From Talaromyces rugulosus (lineage: Eukaryota; Ascomycota; Eurotiomycetes; Eurotiales; Trichocomaceae): 64,000 nucleotides of DNA. Positions 33,426 through 44,552 of this stretch are shown here, in pieces. The stretch spans positions 4,588,001 to 4,652,000 of the forward strand of contig NC_049566.1 of the NCBI RefSeq assembly GCF_013368755.1, read 5' to 3'. The notes under the pieces are model-generated. The model saw nothing but the letters and a program-made list of their open reading frames with translations, did no database searches and was not told the origin of the DNA. How positions within the stretch are numbered: position 1 is the first letter of the stretch; every line of letters starts with the position of its first letter. The translations under genes were made by a program, and so were the position numbers.

Positions 33426-33826
33426 TGAAAATAGAAATATCAAATGATAAAAGATATTCGTTCTATCTATCTATAGGGGGTATGGGCGTGGGTTTTGATA
33501 GAAGAGAACGCTTTCGCTGAAGAAGTGGTGACCTCTGTTCGATCATTGATTAGGTATATCAGTTGGCATGTAGCCGCAAACTAGATAAGCAATTCTCCTC
33601 AATATATCAATTGATCCATGGAAATTTCTGTAGATTTCTCGGACACCAATTCCCGGTAAGTAGACTCCGCACGGCAGTTGACGGAGTTACTCCCGATAGT
33701 TATAAAGTGGATCGACATCTAATAATTCCGTACATGCATGTGCCTCAATGCTGTTTAACCCTTTGTCTGAGGAATCAATTGAAGTTCTGTGTCGAAATTA
33801 GGAACACAAAATACCAAGTTCGATTA
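33426..33826. other. Short intergenic region
   Basis: 401 bp between the oxidoreductase start and the MFS stop. It should contain the oxidoreductase promoter and the MFS 3' UTR. No gene seen. Confidence 0.5.
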
Positions 33827-35475
33827 TTAACCGGTGCCTTTTTCAACATTCTTCAACGCCTCGGCGTCTGCGCTCTTTATTCGTGAAGCCTCCCGCCACC
33901 CATGCCCCCGTTTATAGACAGCCCACAGAATCGGACTGAAAATAATCCATAAGAAGGCAATAAATGACCCCGTCCAGCCAATACCGATACGGTCAATTAA
34001 AGGATTGGCTGCAGCAATCGCCCCAGCGCCCACCAGACACCTCCACAGGTTATTTGCAGCGACAGCGGTGGCTGGGCTCTGGCGATGTGTGTCCACGATG
34101 AGCGTGTTCAACGAGCTGAAGGCGGCGGTGGTACAATGGCCCATGAAAAACAGCATCACCATGGGCCCTGCCAGTGCGGTTTTGTACTGCATAACCCATC
34201 CATATGCGATAAGACAAAGGGCGCCAAAATAAACTAGCGGAAGGGTAATGGTTAATCGGGCGACCTCAATGTTGAATTTCTCAATCTCTTGCTGTCGGTT
34301 TTTTACAATGGCGAGTCCCTGACGCGCAGCTTCGCGCTTAAAATTCCAATCTAACAGATAACCGACAGTCCATCGTGAAGTCAGGCTGCCGACGCCCAGA
34401 GGAAGATAGCATAATCCGATCTGGATCGAGTTGAACCCAAACCGACTTTGTAACTCGGTTGTCAGGGTGCTCATGATGGACATGAATCCAGCGTATAGTA
34501 ACGATCCATATATTAGGATCATGAGAGGTTCCCTATCTGTCGCGATCAAGGCTGCTGCTAGAGGATTAGCGCGGCGTTTGCCTTGATTTTGAAGAGTGGC
34601 ATAGTTGGGATTTTGCTCTGTTGACCGATTAGGCCGCAACTTGCTGCCTATGATCTGGACTATCGAACGATTCCACTTTGGTGCCGGCACTGAGCCGTTT
34701 CCGACCACGGTGCGGCAGGTCTCCGGGTAGAATATCACGATTATTGCGCCGAAAGTTCCAGACAGAATAACCAGGAACCAAAATATCCATCTCCAGCCAA
34801 GGAAATGATCCAGCAAACCGCCAATGACAGGACCCAGTGCTGGTCCTAGAGTGACACCCATAGTAGCGTAGCCGATATACTTTCCTCGCTCGGCTCTGGT
34901 TGATAAATCAGACACGGTTGCGCTTCCCAGCGCGATTGTTCCACTGCTTCCCGAACTCTGCAAGCAACGAAGCACCATTAAGGCCGGATACGACGTCTGG
35001 AAGGCTAGCCCAATGTTGGCGGCGAGATAAACTGTAAAACAGATCAAGTATGCTGGTCGTCTGCCATGGATATCGGAAAAGTTTGCAATAAACGACGGGG
35101 CAAGTCCTTGGAAGATCTAGCTGATCCAATCAGCTTATTTGCCGTGATCAAAGTTAATCAAGTATTTCTCACCAAGTAGGTTGTAATTGTCAAATTGACT
35201 AGGTTAATAGAAACATCCAAGTCTCTAGCAATATTATTGATGGCAGGAAAGTAGATGCTGCTTGATATCGGCGAGATAACAGCAGCGAAAGAAGCAAGGA
35301 GCATCAAGGAAACCTTTTGACGCTCCGGAAGAACGCAGTATGGAGCATCATCTTGCGGTGGAGGGGTTTTCTTCTTTTCATTCTCGTCTGGTACTGCGTT
35401 TTGATCCTTTTGTTTCTCTTCCGGAAGAGGCTTGATACCGTCTCGGTTGTTTATCACTGGTGGAAGTACACTCAT
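33827..35475 (-). CDS. MFS multidrug/H+ antiporter (DHA1, QDR-like)
   Basis: Membrane carrier, probably proton-driven efflux of drugs or metabolites. Exons 35475-35173 and 35116-33827, intron 56 nt (GTGAGA..CTAG), 530 residues. The N-terminal tail is Lys/Glu/Pro-rich. Helix 1 has LLASFAAVISPISSSIYFPA, the classical start of fungal 12-TM drug antiporters; motif A follows as FSDIHGRRPAYL, motif C region as GVTLGPALGPVIGGLL, and WRWIFWFLVILSG and YPETCRTVVGNGS are the QDR/tetracycline-type markers, the last being well conserved in fungal relatives. The stop lies 401 bp upstream of the oxidoreductase start on the same strand. Substrate unknown. Confidence 0.9.
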
Positions 35476-35991
35476 TGCATCGTTTCTGCTATAGTCAAAG
35501 GGAGTGGGATGTTACTTTTGAATACTTGCGCTGGCTGATACCAGAATTCATATTTTTGAAATCTAAAGGTCTTCATTATAGCGATATTTATACTGGTATA
35601 GATACATACTCCAATGATTCCCGGTTCCGGCCATTTGAGCCGGTGCCGGCATTCCTGTTTAGAAACTCGCTAAACTGCATGGCCAGAATGTCGCTTGTCA
35701 ATTGCAAACTTATCAATTGTCATAAGTGCATCTCATGTTCCCTAAAAACAATAATTTTAAGAAAAATACAAATAATATCGGGGCTGTGGAGAACACATCC
35801 TACGAACGCTCTTGATCGCCAGGAGGAAGCGGTCCCTCAAAGTTGACCGCCCGTATCCGTGCGTGACACGCTAGGACCAAACCTCAAACATCGCCAAGAA
35901 GTCATTAACAACAGTAAAATGAAGGTTTGGGGGCTTCGGAGGGTAAGCATGGCTTCTCGGAATCTTGGCGTTCCGCACCATTACCCGTAAG

Positions 35992-36011
35992 GCTATTAGT
36001 CGCTATTAGTC
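35992..36011. repeat. 10-bp tandem duplication
   Basis: Two exact head-to-tail copies of GCTATTAGTC in non-coding DNA. Probably replication slippage. Confidence 0.85.
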
Positions 36012-37243
36012 GCGAAAGCGTACGAGCACTGGGGCACACCAGATTCCATATTTCGTTCCAGAACAATATCCGTACCAAGAAACGGAGACGGAGTACGTAC
36101 GAAGTATTCGTAGTGACATGGCACACTACACGGTCGCTCTCTGCACGGGCGGGTCGGATGAGTGACAAGTCAGTTGTGACATGGCGCGAATAGAGAAAAA
36201 AAAACATCTGGCTCCATGGCCAGTTGTCAGTAGTCACAAGGTTCAGTAGTGATGTTCTATATTTACTGAAAAGGAATTTTTGTGACCGATGCAGGCAGAT
36301 GCATTTAATACAGCCAGAATGGACCAAAATTGACCAAAATAAACCCCGGACGTGGTGAAGTCGAGCGCATATCGAGCGCGACCAACGGGATTTAATCCTG
36401 CTGGCAAGACTAGATAGCACTGCCCCTGGCTACGGAATAATTCGCGCCATGTAAGCAGTCAATTCGACATATCACATATCAAATGATTCGGATGGTGCAC
36501 GTTTGACGCGGCGGATATTTTAGTGCTGATTTGGAAGACACTGTTTCAATGTTTACACCCTGTCCTTGTTCACTCTGGGGGACAAACAGTCTCAGGGTAC
36601 GAAGCATTTCAGACAAAGAACCAACAGCTAGGGCCGAGTGATAGGCGGTTGGGGCTTGATCCAGGAACCCAAGGCCGGCCCAAGATGCACGCAGACGCCA
36701 ATCAGCCGCTCCACAGTATCAGCCCGGCTATTAATAGCGACCAAACGGTGCAGCCCCAAACTATAAGTATCGTAGTAAGTACTATAATAAGCCGCCCGCG
36801 TGGGCCAAGCGCTCCCCGTAGCCCAATAGCCTTAGGGCTGTGGAGGTCACGGGGTGGAGACTCCGTACTACGGGCCCGCGAATCCGTGTCCGACCGGTCA
36901 AGGGGGGCCATACCACTTCGGGCCCCGACTCTTTCCATTTTGGGCACCTAAAGTGGGGTGCGGCTGAGGGTTCGGCCAATAATGGCCCGAAGTGGTAAAT
37001 TCAGGACTGAACCCCTGTGCCCTGATTGGCCCCTTCGGATCATTTTTATTTTAAAGTTGGCCAATCACACTATCTCGCATCGGAGTTAGTTTTGAGTTGG
37101 GGCGAAGCCCAAATTAATTGGGGATGCCTGGATGCTGGATGCGTGCGATGGGGCTGTGATGCTGACAGTGTTGGCGTGTTTCTATCTTGGTCCACAACAG
37201 GATTTACGGGCCCGTGTTGAGGGGATTTGGACATAGAAGCGTG

Positions 37244-37250
37244 TATATAA
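37244..37250 (+). promoter_or_regulatory. TATA box of the RTA1-family gene
   Basis: TATATAA 209 bp upstream of the start codon at 37459, followed by a C/A-rich, ATG-poor leader (CACAATCACCACC) typical of a fungal 5' UTR. Confidence 0.55.
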
Positions 37251-37458
37251 CCCAGCACCCCAGATGATAAAGTCTCTGATTCTCGAGTCTCTTTACTACA
37301 CACAATCACCACCAACCAACCAACATCAACAAATAATAAGCACTCGCTTGATTGCCCGAGCTTACTCCATACACACAAAGCTTGGACAACTTTTATTATC
37401 CCTCGCTTGGCTATACTTGATTCTTTTAAAACACAACAGCACCGTCTCAGCTATCACA

Positions 37459-38492
37459 ATGACGGACAAGAACGCCGCCCTCCACAATGCAACCCTCCTC
37501 GAGGACACCGATCTCTGCACGCTCGATACCTGTCCTTTGAGTATGGCCAATATGGACTACGTGCCGTCACTGGGTGGAAATCTGGTCTTTATTGCCGTCT
37601 TCGGCCTGGTCTTGATCGGCCAGCTCGGTATCGGAATCCGCTACAAAACATGGAGTTATATGATTGCCATGACTGGAGGTTTACTCCTTGAAATCGTCGG
37701 ATATGTGGCTCGCGTGCAAATGCACGACAACCCCTTCAAGTCGGACCCTTTCCTCATGTGAGTATCCCTTGTCTTTCTACACTCCGATATAGGACGACCA
37801 GCTAATCAATCAAATCCAGGTATCTCGTCTGTCTCACTATTGCTCCCGCCTTTCTTTCCGCAGCAGTCTACCTCTGTCTTTCTCGCATCGTCGTTGCCTA
37901 CGGCGAACAAGTTTCTCGCTTCCGTGCACGCACATACACCACCGTCTTCATCAGTTGCGACTTCCTCGCCCTCCTCCTCCAGGCTGCCGGTGGTGGAATC
38001 GCCTCTAGCGCCGACACCAAGGAGCTCTCCGACATTGGTGTTGATATTATGGTGGCCGGTGTCTCTTGGCAAGTCGTCAGTCTGGCGCTTTTTGTCGCCC
38101 TGTGCACCGACTTTGCTCTTCGCGTTCGCAAGGCCCCTCAATATCGCCTCAACGGCCAATTCGATCACCTGCGACGCAACAAGTCCTTCCACTACTGGCT
38201 GATCGCCCTGGGCGTTGCCACCTTCACCATCATTATTCGATCTGTCTTCCGTTGTGCCGAGTTGTCCGGTGGATTTAACGGTCCCTTGGCCAACGATGAA
38301 ATCACTTTCATGGTTTTGGAAGGTGCCATGATTTCCATTGCCGTCATTTCCATCACTGTCTTCCACCCTGGATGGGTCTGGCAGGGACAGTGGAACGACG
38401 CCCAATGGCACGTGCGAGGCAAGGGTGGTGATGACGACGCCTACAGCAAGATCTCCTTGGACAACCGTCTTATCGCTGATGACAGATCTTGA
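37459..38492 (+). CDS. RTA1-family seven-helix membrane protein
   Basis: Fungal lipid-translocating exporter/RTA1-like family (yeast Rsb1, Rta1, Rtm1), linked to sphingoid-base export and resistance to toxic lipophiles. Exons 37459-37757 and 37820-38492, intron 62 nt, 323 residues. Seven hydrophobic segments are readable. Family marks include VARVQMHDNPFKSDPFLMY, LTIAPAFLSAAVYLCLSRI and FRCAELSGGFNGPLANDE followed by FMVLEGAMISIAV and FHPGWVW. The start is at MTDKNAAL in a good context (CACAATG); the frame extends upstream to 37264 but that part covers the likely leader RNA and TATA-proximal DNA. N-terminal NAT and Cys residues suit an extracellular tail. It is the closer match to canonical RTA1 of the two in this window. 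Confidence 0.92.
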
Positions 38493-38986
38493 TTATGCAA
38501 TCTTTTATAAAATTTCTTTTCTCTTACGTTTTGGTTATAGAATTTAGACGGACTGGCTATTTAGCGAACTCATTTATGTATCATACTTATGATTATTGAT
38601 CTTATTTATACATTAAGCATTGCCCTAAACTTCCACTTCTAATACCTTTTTCGTAAAACGACTTGATGAGTACAATTCCCTTCAGCTAAAACTCAGGATA
38701 AATATATAATTGAACCAATTATTACCTCCCACTCACATGTGCACTATTTGACATTCTGTAATCCGGTTCGATGCCCTCGTCGGATGTATAGTACAACTCA
38801 ATACCAACCATGAATTTCAAATCATATACGACTACGCTTTTCACCAAGATACTCGTTACATATAAAAATTTTCCCCCAGAAAAATGATGAAATGGTACAC
38901 TAGCAAGTAGTGATAAACAGACCAATTCTGTAATTCATTCGTCAGTAACAAGTTTCACGAGTATTTAAAAGAAAAAGAAAGAATGC
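38493..38986. other. Convergent 3' intergenic region
   Basis: 494 bp between two convergent stops, AT-rich, expected to hold 3' UTRs. No gene seen. Confidence 0.5.
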
Positions 38987-40102
38987 TTACGGCGAAGGAT
39001 TAAAGTCTTCAAACCAGGTCAGGTCAGTCGTGCCAGAATTCTCCATGTCAAATGCAATCGTCTCGCCCGCGGGACACGGGAAAGAAGCAATGACATACGA
39101 AGTTCCCGGCGCAAGGGTGGACACGTGAAAGTCCGTTTTAATCGATGGAATAGTGTGGAAGGTCGTCTTCTCCGTAGCAGGAGCATTCATCTGGGCAAAG
39201 TCGACTCTGCCGTCACCAGTAAAGTTGAAAGAAGAAGTCTGCAGCTGTGACTTTTCCGGGAAGAGGAAGACCAGCGTGCAGGTCTTTCCGGCGTCACTCG
39301 GCGGAATGTTGAAATTAAATATAGTCGAGACGGTCGAGCTCACCTGCCCGTTATACTGAGTGCCAAAGGCGGTATCTGGCTTACTGGAATCAACCGGGAT
39401 AATGAGGTGAGGGAATTCAAAATTGCCCTCGGTCAGTGTCGTCGGACATGATGATTGGATGCTTGGCGGAGGCCCTGTTGGTTGGGCTCCGCAGACTGTC
39501 TCAGTGACCGTGACGACCTTGACAGAAGTCACTGCTGGAGGCGGAGATGGTGCACCTGTGGACGAAGGAGGAGGAGGGGGAGGCAAAGCCTTGCATCCGT
39601 CTGCCTCCAAGGTGATATCAACACAGCCAGAGACATCCTTAGGGGGTGGGCTAGTGTAGATGTTAAATTGACCATGCTCTCCCGACTGACAGGCCAGAAA
39701 ATCGGTGTTTCCATTGAACTTAAACTCTCCACTAGGGGAGATTGAGAAACCAGGCGTGCCGATGGCCCCTTTGTCACACTGTAACTGGGATGTTGGTGCT
39801 GTAGTAAGGGTTATATTAGCATTGAACAACGTAGAAATTAGCATTGGAAGGCTGGTAAGCTCACGAATCAGAATGCAAGGACGATCACTGCTGTCGGCAA
39901 TTTCTCCATCCTTATCGATACAGTACGTAATTGGGGAAAGTCCTCCGCCGATCCGGTTCTGGCCATCACTCAACTGGCCGACAGGACCAGAAGTGCCGCC
40001 TGATGCAGTGAGCTTGAAACAGCAGCCAGGAGGACCTCGAGGGGCGAGGGCATGGGCATTGGAGCCTGCAGCCAGGGCTGCCACTATAGCCAGGTTCTTC
40101 AT
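38987..40102 (-). CDS. Secreted PIR-like/But2 domain protein
   Basis: Cell-surface or wall-associated protein, role unknown. Exons 40102-39865 and 39798-38987, intron 66 nt, 349 residues. A signal peptide covers about 1-17 (IVAALAAGSNAHA). The first domain (about 25-160) has the pattern of the Cys-containing C-terminal domain of PIR wall proteins: CCFKLTASG, GQLSDGQNRIGGG, TYCIDKDGEI, CILIPPTSQLQCD, FLACQSGEHGQFNIYT and GCVDITLEADGC. A Pro-rich linker follows, then a region (about 220-349) matching the But2 C-terminal domain: PHLIIPVDSSKPDTAFGTQY, FNFNIPPSDAGKTCTLVFLF and the closing TDLTWFEDFNPSP. A TATA box is at 40212-40219. Domain calls come from remembered family patterns. Confidence 0.82.
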   Translation of the reverse strand: MKNLAIVAALAAGSNAHALAPRGPPGCCFKLTASGGTSGPVGQLSDGQNRIGGGLSPITYCIDKDGEIADSSDRPCILIRELTSLPMLISTLFNANITLTTAPTSQLQCDKGAIGTPGFSISPSGEFKFNGNTDFLACQSGEHGQFNIYTSPPPKDVSGCVDITLEADGCKALPPPPPPSSTGAPSPPPAVTSVKVVTVTETVCGAQPTGPPPSIQSSCPTTLTEGNFEFPHLIIPVDSSKPDTAFGTQYNGQVSSTVSTIFNFNIPPSDAGKTCTLVFLFPEKSQLQTSSFNFTGDGRVDFAQMNAPATEKTTFHTIPSIKTDFHVSTLAPGTSYVIASFPCPAGETIAFDMENSGTTDLTWFEDFNPSP

Positions 40103-41191
40103 ATCGTGCAACAGGTATGAGGTTGACAATTGTGTTTTGGTATTATTTTTCCTGTCGGTAAATTAACATAGGGTACCAGCTTGTTCTGTACGAGGATGGC
40201 CGGAAGCCAAATATTTATAAACGAAAGCTGTGGGAGCATCGGATCAGTCGATCTTGCTAGACGTCATTGATGGTCGTTGTTCCATGCCGAGACATCCAAG
40301 ACGAGCACCCAAGGGTCTACCCCGTCGACACGATCCGACACAACCGACGAGATCAATCAATCAGTTTGTAACACAACAATGTGCACTACTATACCTATAT
40401 TGTATTTCCTGTATTGGTATGACTTCCTTCTGGAGACTGGTGTGGAAGAGTTGAGTGCTTACTGCTTGACGCGCGCAGTTCGATACTTGTTACTTGTAGT
40501 ATGCAGTCTTACTGCTCTGTTGCTTTTCAGTGTGCCGATGTCAACCCATGATACTCGCCATCTCGACCTGCCAATAAGCAGCCCTAGAGAGAGACATTGG
40601 CGCCTCCTCTTCCATGGGACAGCTCAATCGAGCGCCCAATCCAGTCTCTCCTATCCCGGATGAGATCCCGTCGAGTCTCCCGGAACAAACACCGCCAGCC
40701 AACAGGCGGGCACGCCAGTTATATCTTCATTTGGCAATATCGTAAATTAAATTGTTCTAGGGTCGGTGATCCGCTAATCAGAGCCTGCGCCACTGACATG
40801 TCGAGTATATAAGCTTTGTGCCATACTACAAACGCCAGGCACTACGCAGTATCCGGCCAACAAGGTGGCTGTATATGGGGGTTCAATGGAACTGGAGCAG
40901 CCTGCTTTTCCTTTTATCTAATAGGGTTGAAGAAACGACAAATCGGGCGATCCGGAAGTTGTCAACCGAACCATGACGACACTGTTGTTTAGATGGTCAC
41001 GTGGATTTGTTCGTCGACATATCAGATTCGGACACAAATAATACAAATCTTCCCTTTTATGCACGTATTAGGAGGATATCACTCTGCTAGCTCTAAATTC
41101 AGGTATAGAGATCAGTGATATGGTGTAGACCATGTTATATCAAATATACCAAATTAGGCAATTTTCCGCGCGGCAGGTATCCCCTCTTAAG
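40103..41191. other. Intergenic region
   Basis: About 1.1 kb between the But2 start and the stop of the second RTA1 gene, both minus. Apart from the TATA box at 40212 I see nothing recognisable. Confidence 0.45.
40212..40219 (-). promoter_or_regulatory. TATA box of the But2 gene
   Basis: TATAAATA on the minus strand about 110 bp upstream of the start at 40102. Confidence 0.55.
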
Positions 41192-42190
41192 CTAGTAAGA
41201 CTCCCTAGAAAATGGACGAAGTTTGATCGCAGTGGCCTTGGTCATCCTGCCCCCAGCACCCACCTCGACGTCATCAAAAGGCTCCGGCGGAGGGCTTGCG
41301 GCGGCTGCCCTGCGCTCTTCCTGCATCGCATCCGACAAGTGCTGTCCAGGATGCAAAAAATTCAGTAGAACAGTGTATGCCAGCATCGGAACAGCATCAA
41401 ATACCCAGAAGAACACTTCTTGTGTCCACACCGTCGAATCCGACGGCATGAATATCTGTACTGTGCGAAAGATATCGCGAATCAGGAGGAGAACAAACAA
41501 CCCCAAGAAATTATAGATATTAGATAGTTCAGAATCGAGCTGTAAAATACCCCGCGCCTGTGCTCGATTACGAGAAACAAGCACTGTTAACACGACCACA
41601 ACAAGGAAAACCAGTTGAATAATAAGACTGGCCTTGAGCAAGGCCAGTCCGGCTTTGATTGTTCCCGAGGTCGAATCCGAGCTAAAAAACGATGCAACGC
41701 CCTGTGCTGTGAGAGTGATCAACGTTGAAAATGTGAGTGAGATGAGTATTGCGAATAGCGTCTCAGGACGTAAGGCGGAGCAGAATGGAAGCAGCTGTGG
41801 CAGGTACATATATAAAGTAGTTGATAAAATCGGTCTATCGGCGTTTAGTATTGTCAGCCAAAACTTTTCGGAGACTCTTACACCGCACTGTATAAAAGTC
41901 CCTGCATTGCAGAGTAGACGTCGCTTCCGGGATGGTGCGCTGCGTATTCCCGGCATACAAACCCGGCGATGAAGATGATACATGCCGGTGGTACAACCCA
42001 CATATAAGGCCATGATTTGTATTTGCTATATCACAGAAGAGTTAAAAGTGTGAACAAATGTGGTTCATATTTGATAAACGCACATGATCTGCCAAGTATG
42101 AAGAATACCCGAAACGGCAAAAAGGACGGCGAAGACAGCCGAGACCCCTTTGGTAGGGTGCTCAATATAGCCAGTCACACTGGATGTCAT
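41192..42190 (-). CDS. RTA1-family membrane protein, second copy
   Basis: Divergent member of the lipid-translocating exporter/RTA1 family. Exons 42190-42084, 42025-41882 and 41834-41192; introns 58 and 47 nt; 297 residues. The first exon starts MTSSVTGYIEHPTKGVSAVF and ends in a helix (GILHTWQIM), followed by YKSWPYMWVVPPACIIFIAG and CREYAAHHPGSD, the family's loop 1 and helix 2-3 order. The C-terminal block IRDIFRTVQIF and VFDAVPMLAYTVLLNFLHPG matches RTA1 helices 6-7, but the canonical Glu-Phe and acidic spacing are altered, so this copy is more diverged than the one at 37459. A basic, Pro/Ala-rich cytosolic tail ends the protein. Residues before the third exon needed splicing to stay in frame. 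Confidence 0.8.
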
Positions 42191-42655
42191 GTCGGATTGA
42201 GTTTCGTCTCTGATAAATTCACAGGCTGGTAATTTGAGCGCGTTGATTAGATCCGCTTGTTATCGAGAGCAAATAATTGAATCCGCTTCAAGGGTTCATT
42301 TTCCAAGTAGAATGCTCTTGGTTTAATTGCCAGTGAAGTATTGGTTTATATAGACACACGATGGAAAGTCATAAGGTGCTCATGAGGCTGAATACGAGAT
42401 CCAGCAAAGCCTCGTCCGGATTCGGCAAAATGCTCGTATTGACAGTGTCCAAGGTTGGCGCTAAACCACTTGTAGAACATATAAGACAACATCTGCACCT
42501 TTATTTTATATGAGAAAATGCCATGAAATTGAACAAATATAAACTAAACAAGAGTTCTATCAAGCCGTAAAAAATTGATGCTATCGTGCATGGGCATTCT
42601 TTGATGTCATCATACACAATCCTTCTACTATCCGGGATATAACGTGTCCGCCGTC
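42191..42655. other. Short intergenic region
   Basis: 465 bp between the second RTA1 start and the dehydrogenase stop, both minus strand. No gene seen. Confidence 0.45.
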
Positions 42656-43697
42656 TCAACAAACTGCAACACGTGTTAGAAGTTTCAAGGCAAGACAATT
42701 CTAAGATAAACTCACTTCCAATGACTCCATTCACGGGAATGTCAATACTCGTTGTGTAGCTCGCAGCATCACTAAGCAAGTACACGTATGCACCACCCAG
42801 TTCCTGCACCTCGGCCAGGCGGGGAATACCTCCGTAGTACTTCAATTGTTGCTCCCAGTCGGGCTGTTGTGGGACCCAGTAGGTCATGGCTGTCTTGACC
42901 AGACCAGGCGATACACTGTTCACTCGGATGCCGTATTTGGCCCATTCCATGGCCAGGGTATGGGTCATGTTGCGTACGCCAGCCTTGGAGGCACCGTAAG
43001 GGGTAGAGGGGACACGCTATGGGATTATCAGCCACGGCAAAAGTTAATTGAAGTTCCAAGAAAACACAGACCTTGTTGGGACGGTATGAAGCCATCGAGG
43101 CAGTGAACACGACGGATCCTTTGATCCCGAGCTTGATAAAGGCTCGCGCAGCGGCTCTGGCTGTGAAAAAAGCACCGAATAGCTATTCCGAATCAACACA
43201 GATGTTATTATCCAAGAGGTAAAGGCCAACTCACGTTGACATTGAATAGAGCATGAATCTCCTCTTCAGTGAAGTCGAGCGCAGACTTGTGGTTGGTCCT
43301 TCCGGCATTCACGACGATGCCATGAATAGCGCCGGCCTCGGCGACAATCTTGTCCACAGCAGTGGTGATGCTATCTTCTTTGGTGACATCGGCCGTCAAA
43401 GCGAAAACACGGCCGGGATACTTGCTGCTCAAAGCAGCGAACTCGTCGCCGGGCTCGCCGATGTCGATGGAGTAAACCTTGGCTGCACCGTTGTCGAGGC
43501 AGCATTCGGCGATACCCAGGCCAATACCGCGGTTGGCACCGGTGACTGTGAGAATAAAATTAACGATTTAATACAGTACTTAGTAGAGCCGTGAAAAACT
43601 GACTTGCCAGGACTTTACCACCCAGTGTCACCTGTGTCTGAGGAGCGGGGTCAGTATTGACAGGGACAGCGCTGGTAGCAGCGTCGGTGGAAGACAT
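42656..43697 (-). CDS. Short-chain dehydrogenase/reductase
   Basis: NAD(P)H-dependent oxidoreductase of the classical SDR family, near fungal sorbose/mannitol (L-xylulose reductase-like) enzymes. Exons 43697-43604, 43545-43235, 43182-43072, 43016-42716 and an 8-nt last exon 42663-42656 give 274 residues. The nucleotide loop is ITGANRGIGLG; VVNAGR replaces NNAG; the catalytic Tyr and Lys are in YGASK, with Ser in FTASMAS. The tail after intron 4 ends ...GVIGIC. The 8-nt final exon is my reading: without that splice the frame would run on for about 70 further non-conserved residues. Cytosolic; probable substrate is a ketose or polyol. Confidence 0.86.
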
Positions 43698-44552
43698 GAT
43701 GATGAATGTTGTTTTCCTAGAGCGTAAAATAAAAAAGGATTATTCCAAAACAATGCGCGTCTGTAAATAATGTATCTTTAGGCCCCAAGATGAAGGAATA
43801 TGTTCTGAAAAAGCAATCAACAAACAAAAAGAGATCTCGCGTCTACTTATTTGTCTCAGAGAGGGGTCTGTTTCTTTCGGACAAAATCCGGTCCGCAGCA
43901 TACTACTAAGATTTTATCCACTGCCATGGTCTACATCGTGACGTCTGTAGAGGATTATTCGCTGGTTACGCGGGGGAGCACAGCAACATGAAGCAGTGTC
44001 TGTTGCGGAGAAGCCCAGCCGGAGCGTTTCCCGAGTTGCTCGGCTCGAGGGCAGCTCTTAGTTCCACCAAGCGACAACCCCGATGCGAGGGTAGCGGGGA
44101 GGACCATTCTAGAGCTACTTTTGGTGATAATTATTGGTTAATATGAGGATCACCACTGGGGAGTTTTTGAGTATTGAAATTTGTTACTTCCCAGAAGTTT
44201 GTCCATCCTTGAATCGTCGGATAGAGGGGAAACCGGCAGCAATAAACAAAGTAAGTCATTAGTAGCAGTACTATCCTTATTGAAATGGTTCAGGCTGATA
44301 TTCATACAAGTTCCAGTGCAAGTTCTTATTATTACTCGGCGAATTCAGGACATTTCTACTATAGTGGCGTCAATTTAGGAAAAAAACACCGACATCAGCG
44401 GCTTGAGGAGATCGCCATGAGGTAAAAAATGCAGCTGCCATATCTTGAGGTGTCTTTTCTACTGACAGATGGTATTTGATGCTACATATCTTGAAATTAC
44501 AGATTAGATTAGATTCCCAGAAATCGACTTGTCACACCCGGAAAGCGTCTCA
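43698..44552. other. Intergenic region, no gene seen
   Basis: About 850 bp between the dehydrogenase start and the GH71 stop. It holds the dehydrogenase promoter; no domain-bearing frame seen. Confidence 0.45.

Larger units (their letters stand above)
35476..37458. other. Divergent intergenic region with promoter elements
   Basis: About 2 kb between the MFS and RTA1 genes. It holds a 10-bp tandem duplication (35992-36011), a GACCAAAATT near-repeat around 36322-36340, ACGGAGTAC-type words near 36088 and 36859, and a TATA box at 37244 with a C/A-rich leader before the RTA1 start. GC-rich part 36600-37030 has open frames in several phases but no domain. Confidence 0.5.

Noticed and set aside
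36523..36951. Overlapping open frames in GC-rich DNA upstream of the RTA1 gene
   Set aside because: Open in several phases because of base composition; no family features.
37264..37458. N-terminal extension of the RTA1 gene
   Set aside because: It overlaps the probable 5' UTR just after the TATA box; MTDKNAAL at 37459 has the better context.
37806..38411. A 201-codon minus-strand frame over the RTA1 gene
   Set aside because: Antisense to a clear RTA1 protein; Gly/Asp/Glu-rich low-complexity translation typical of a shadow.
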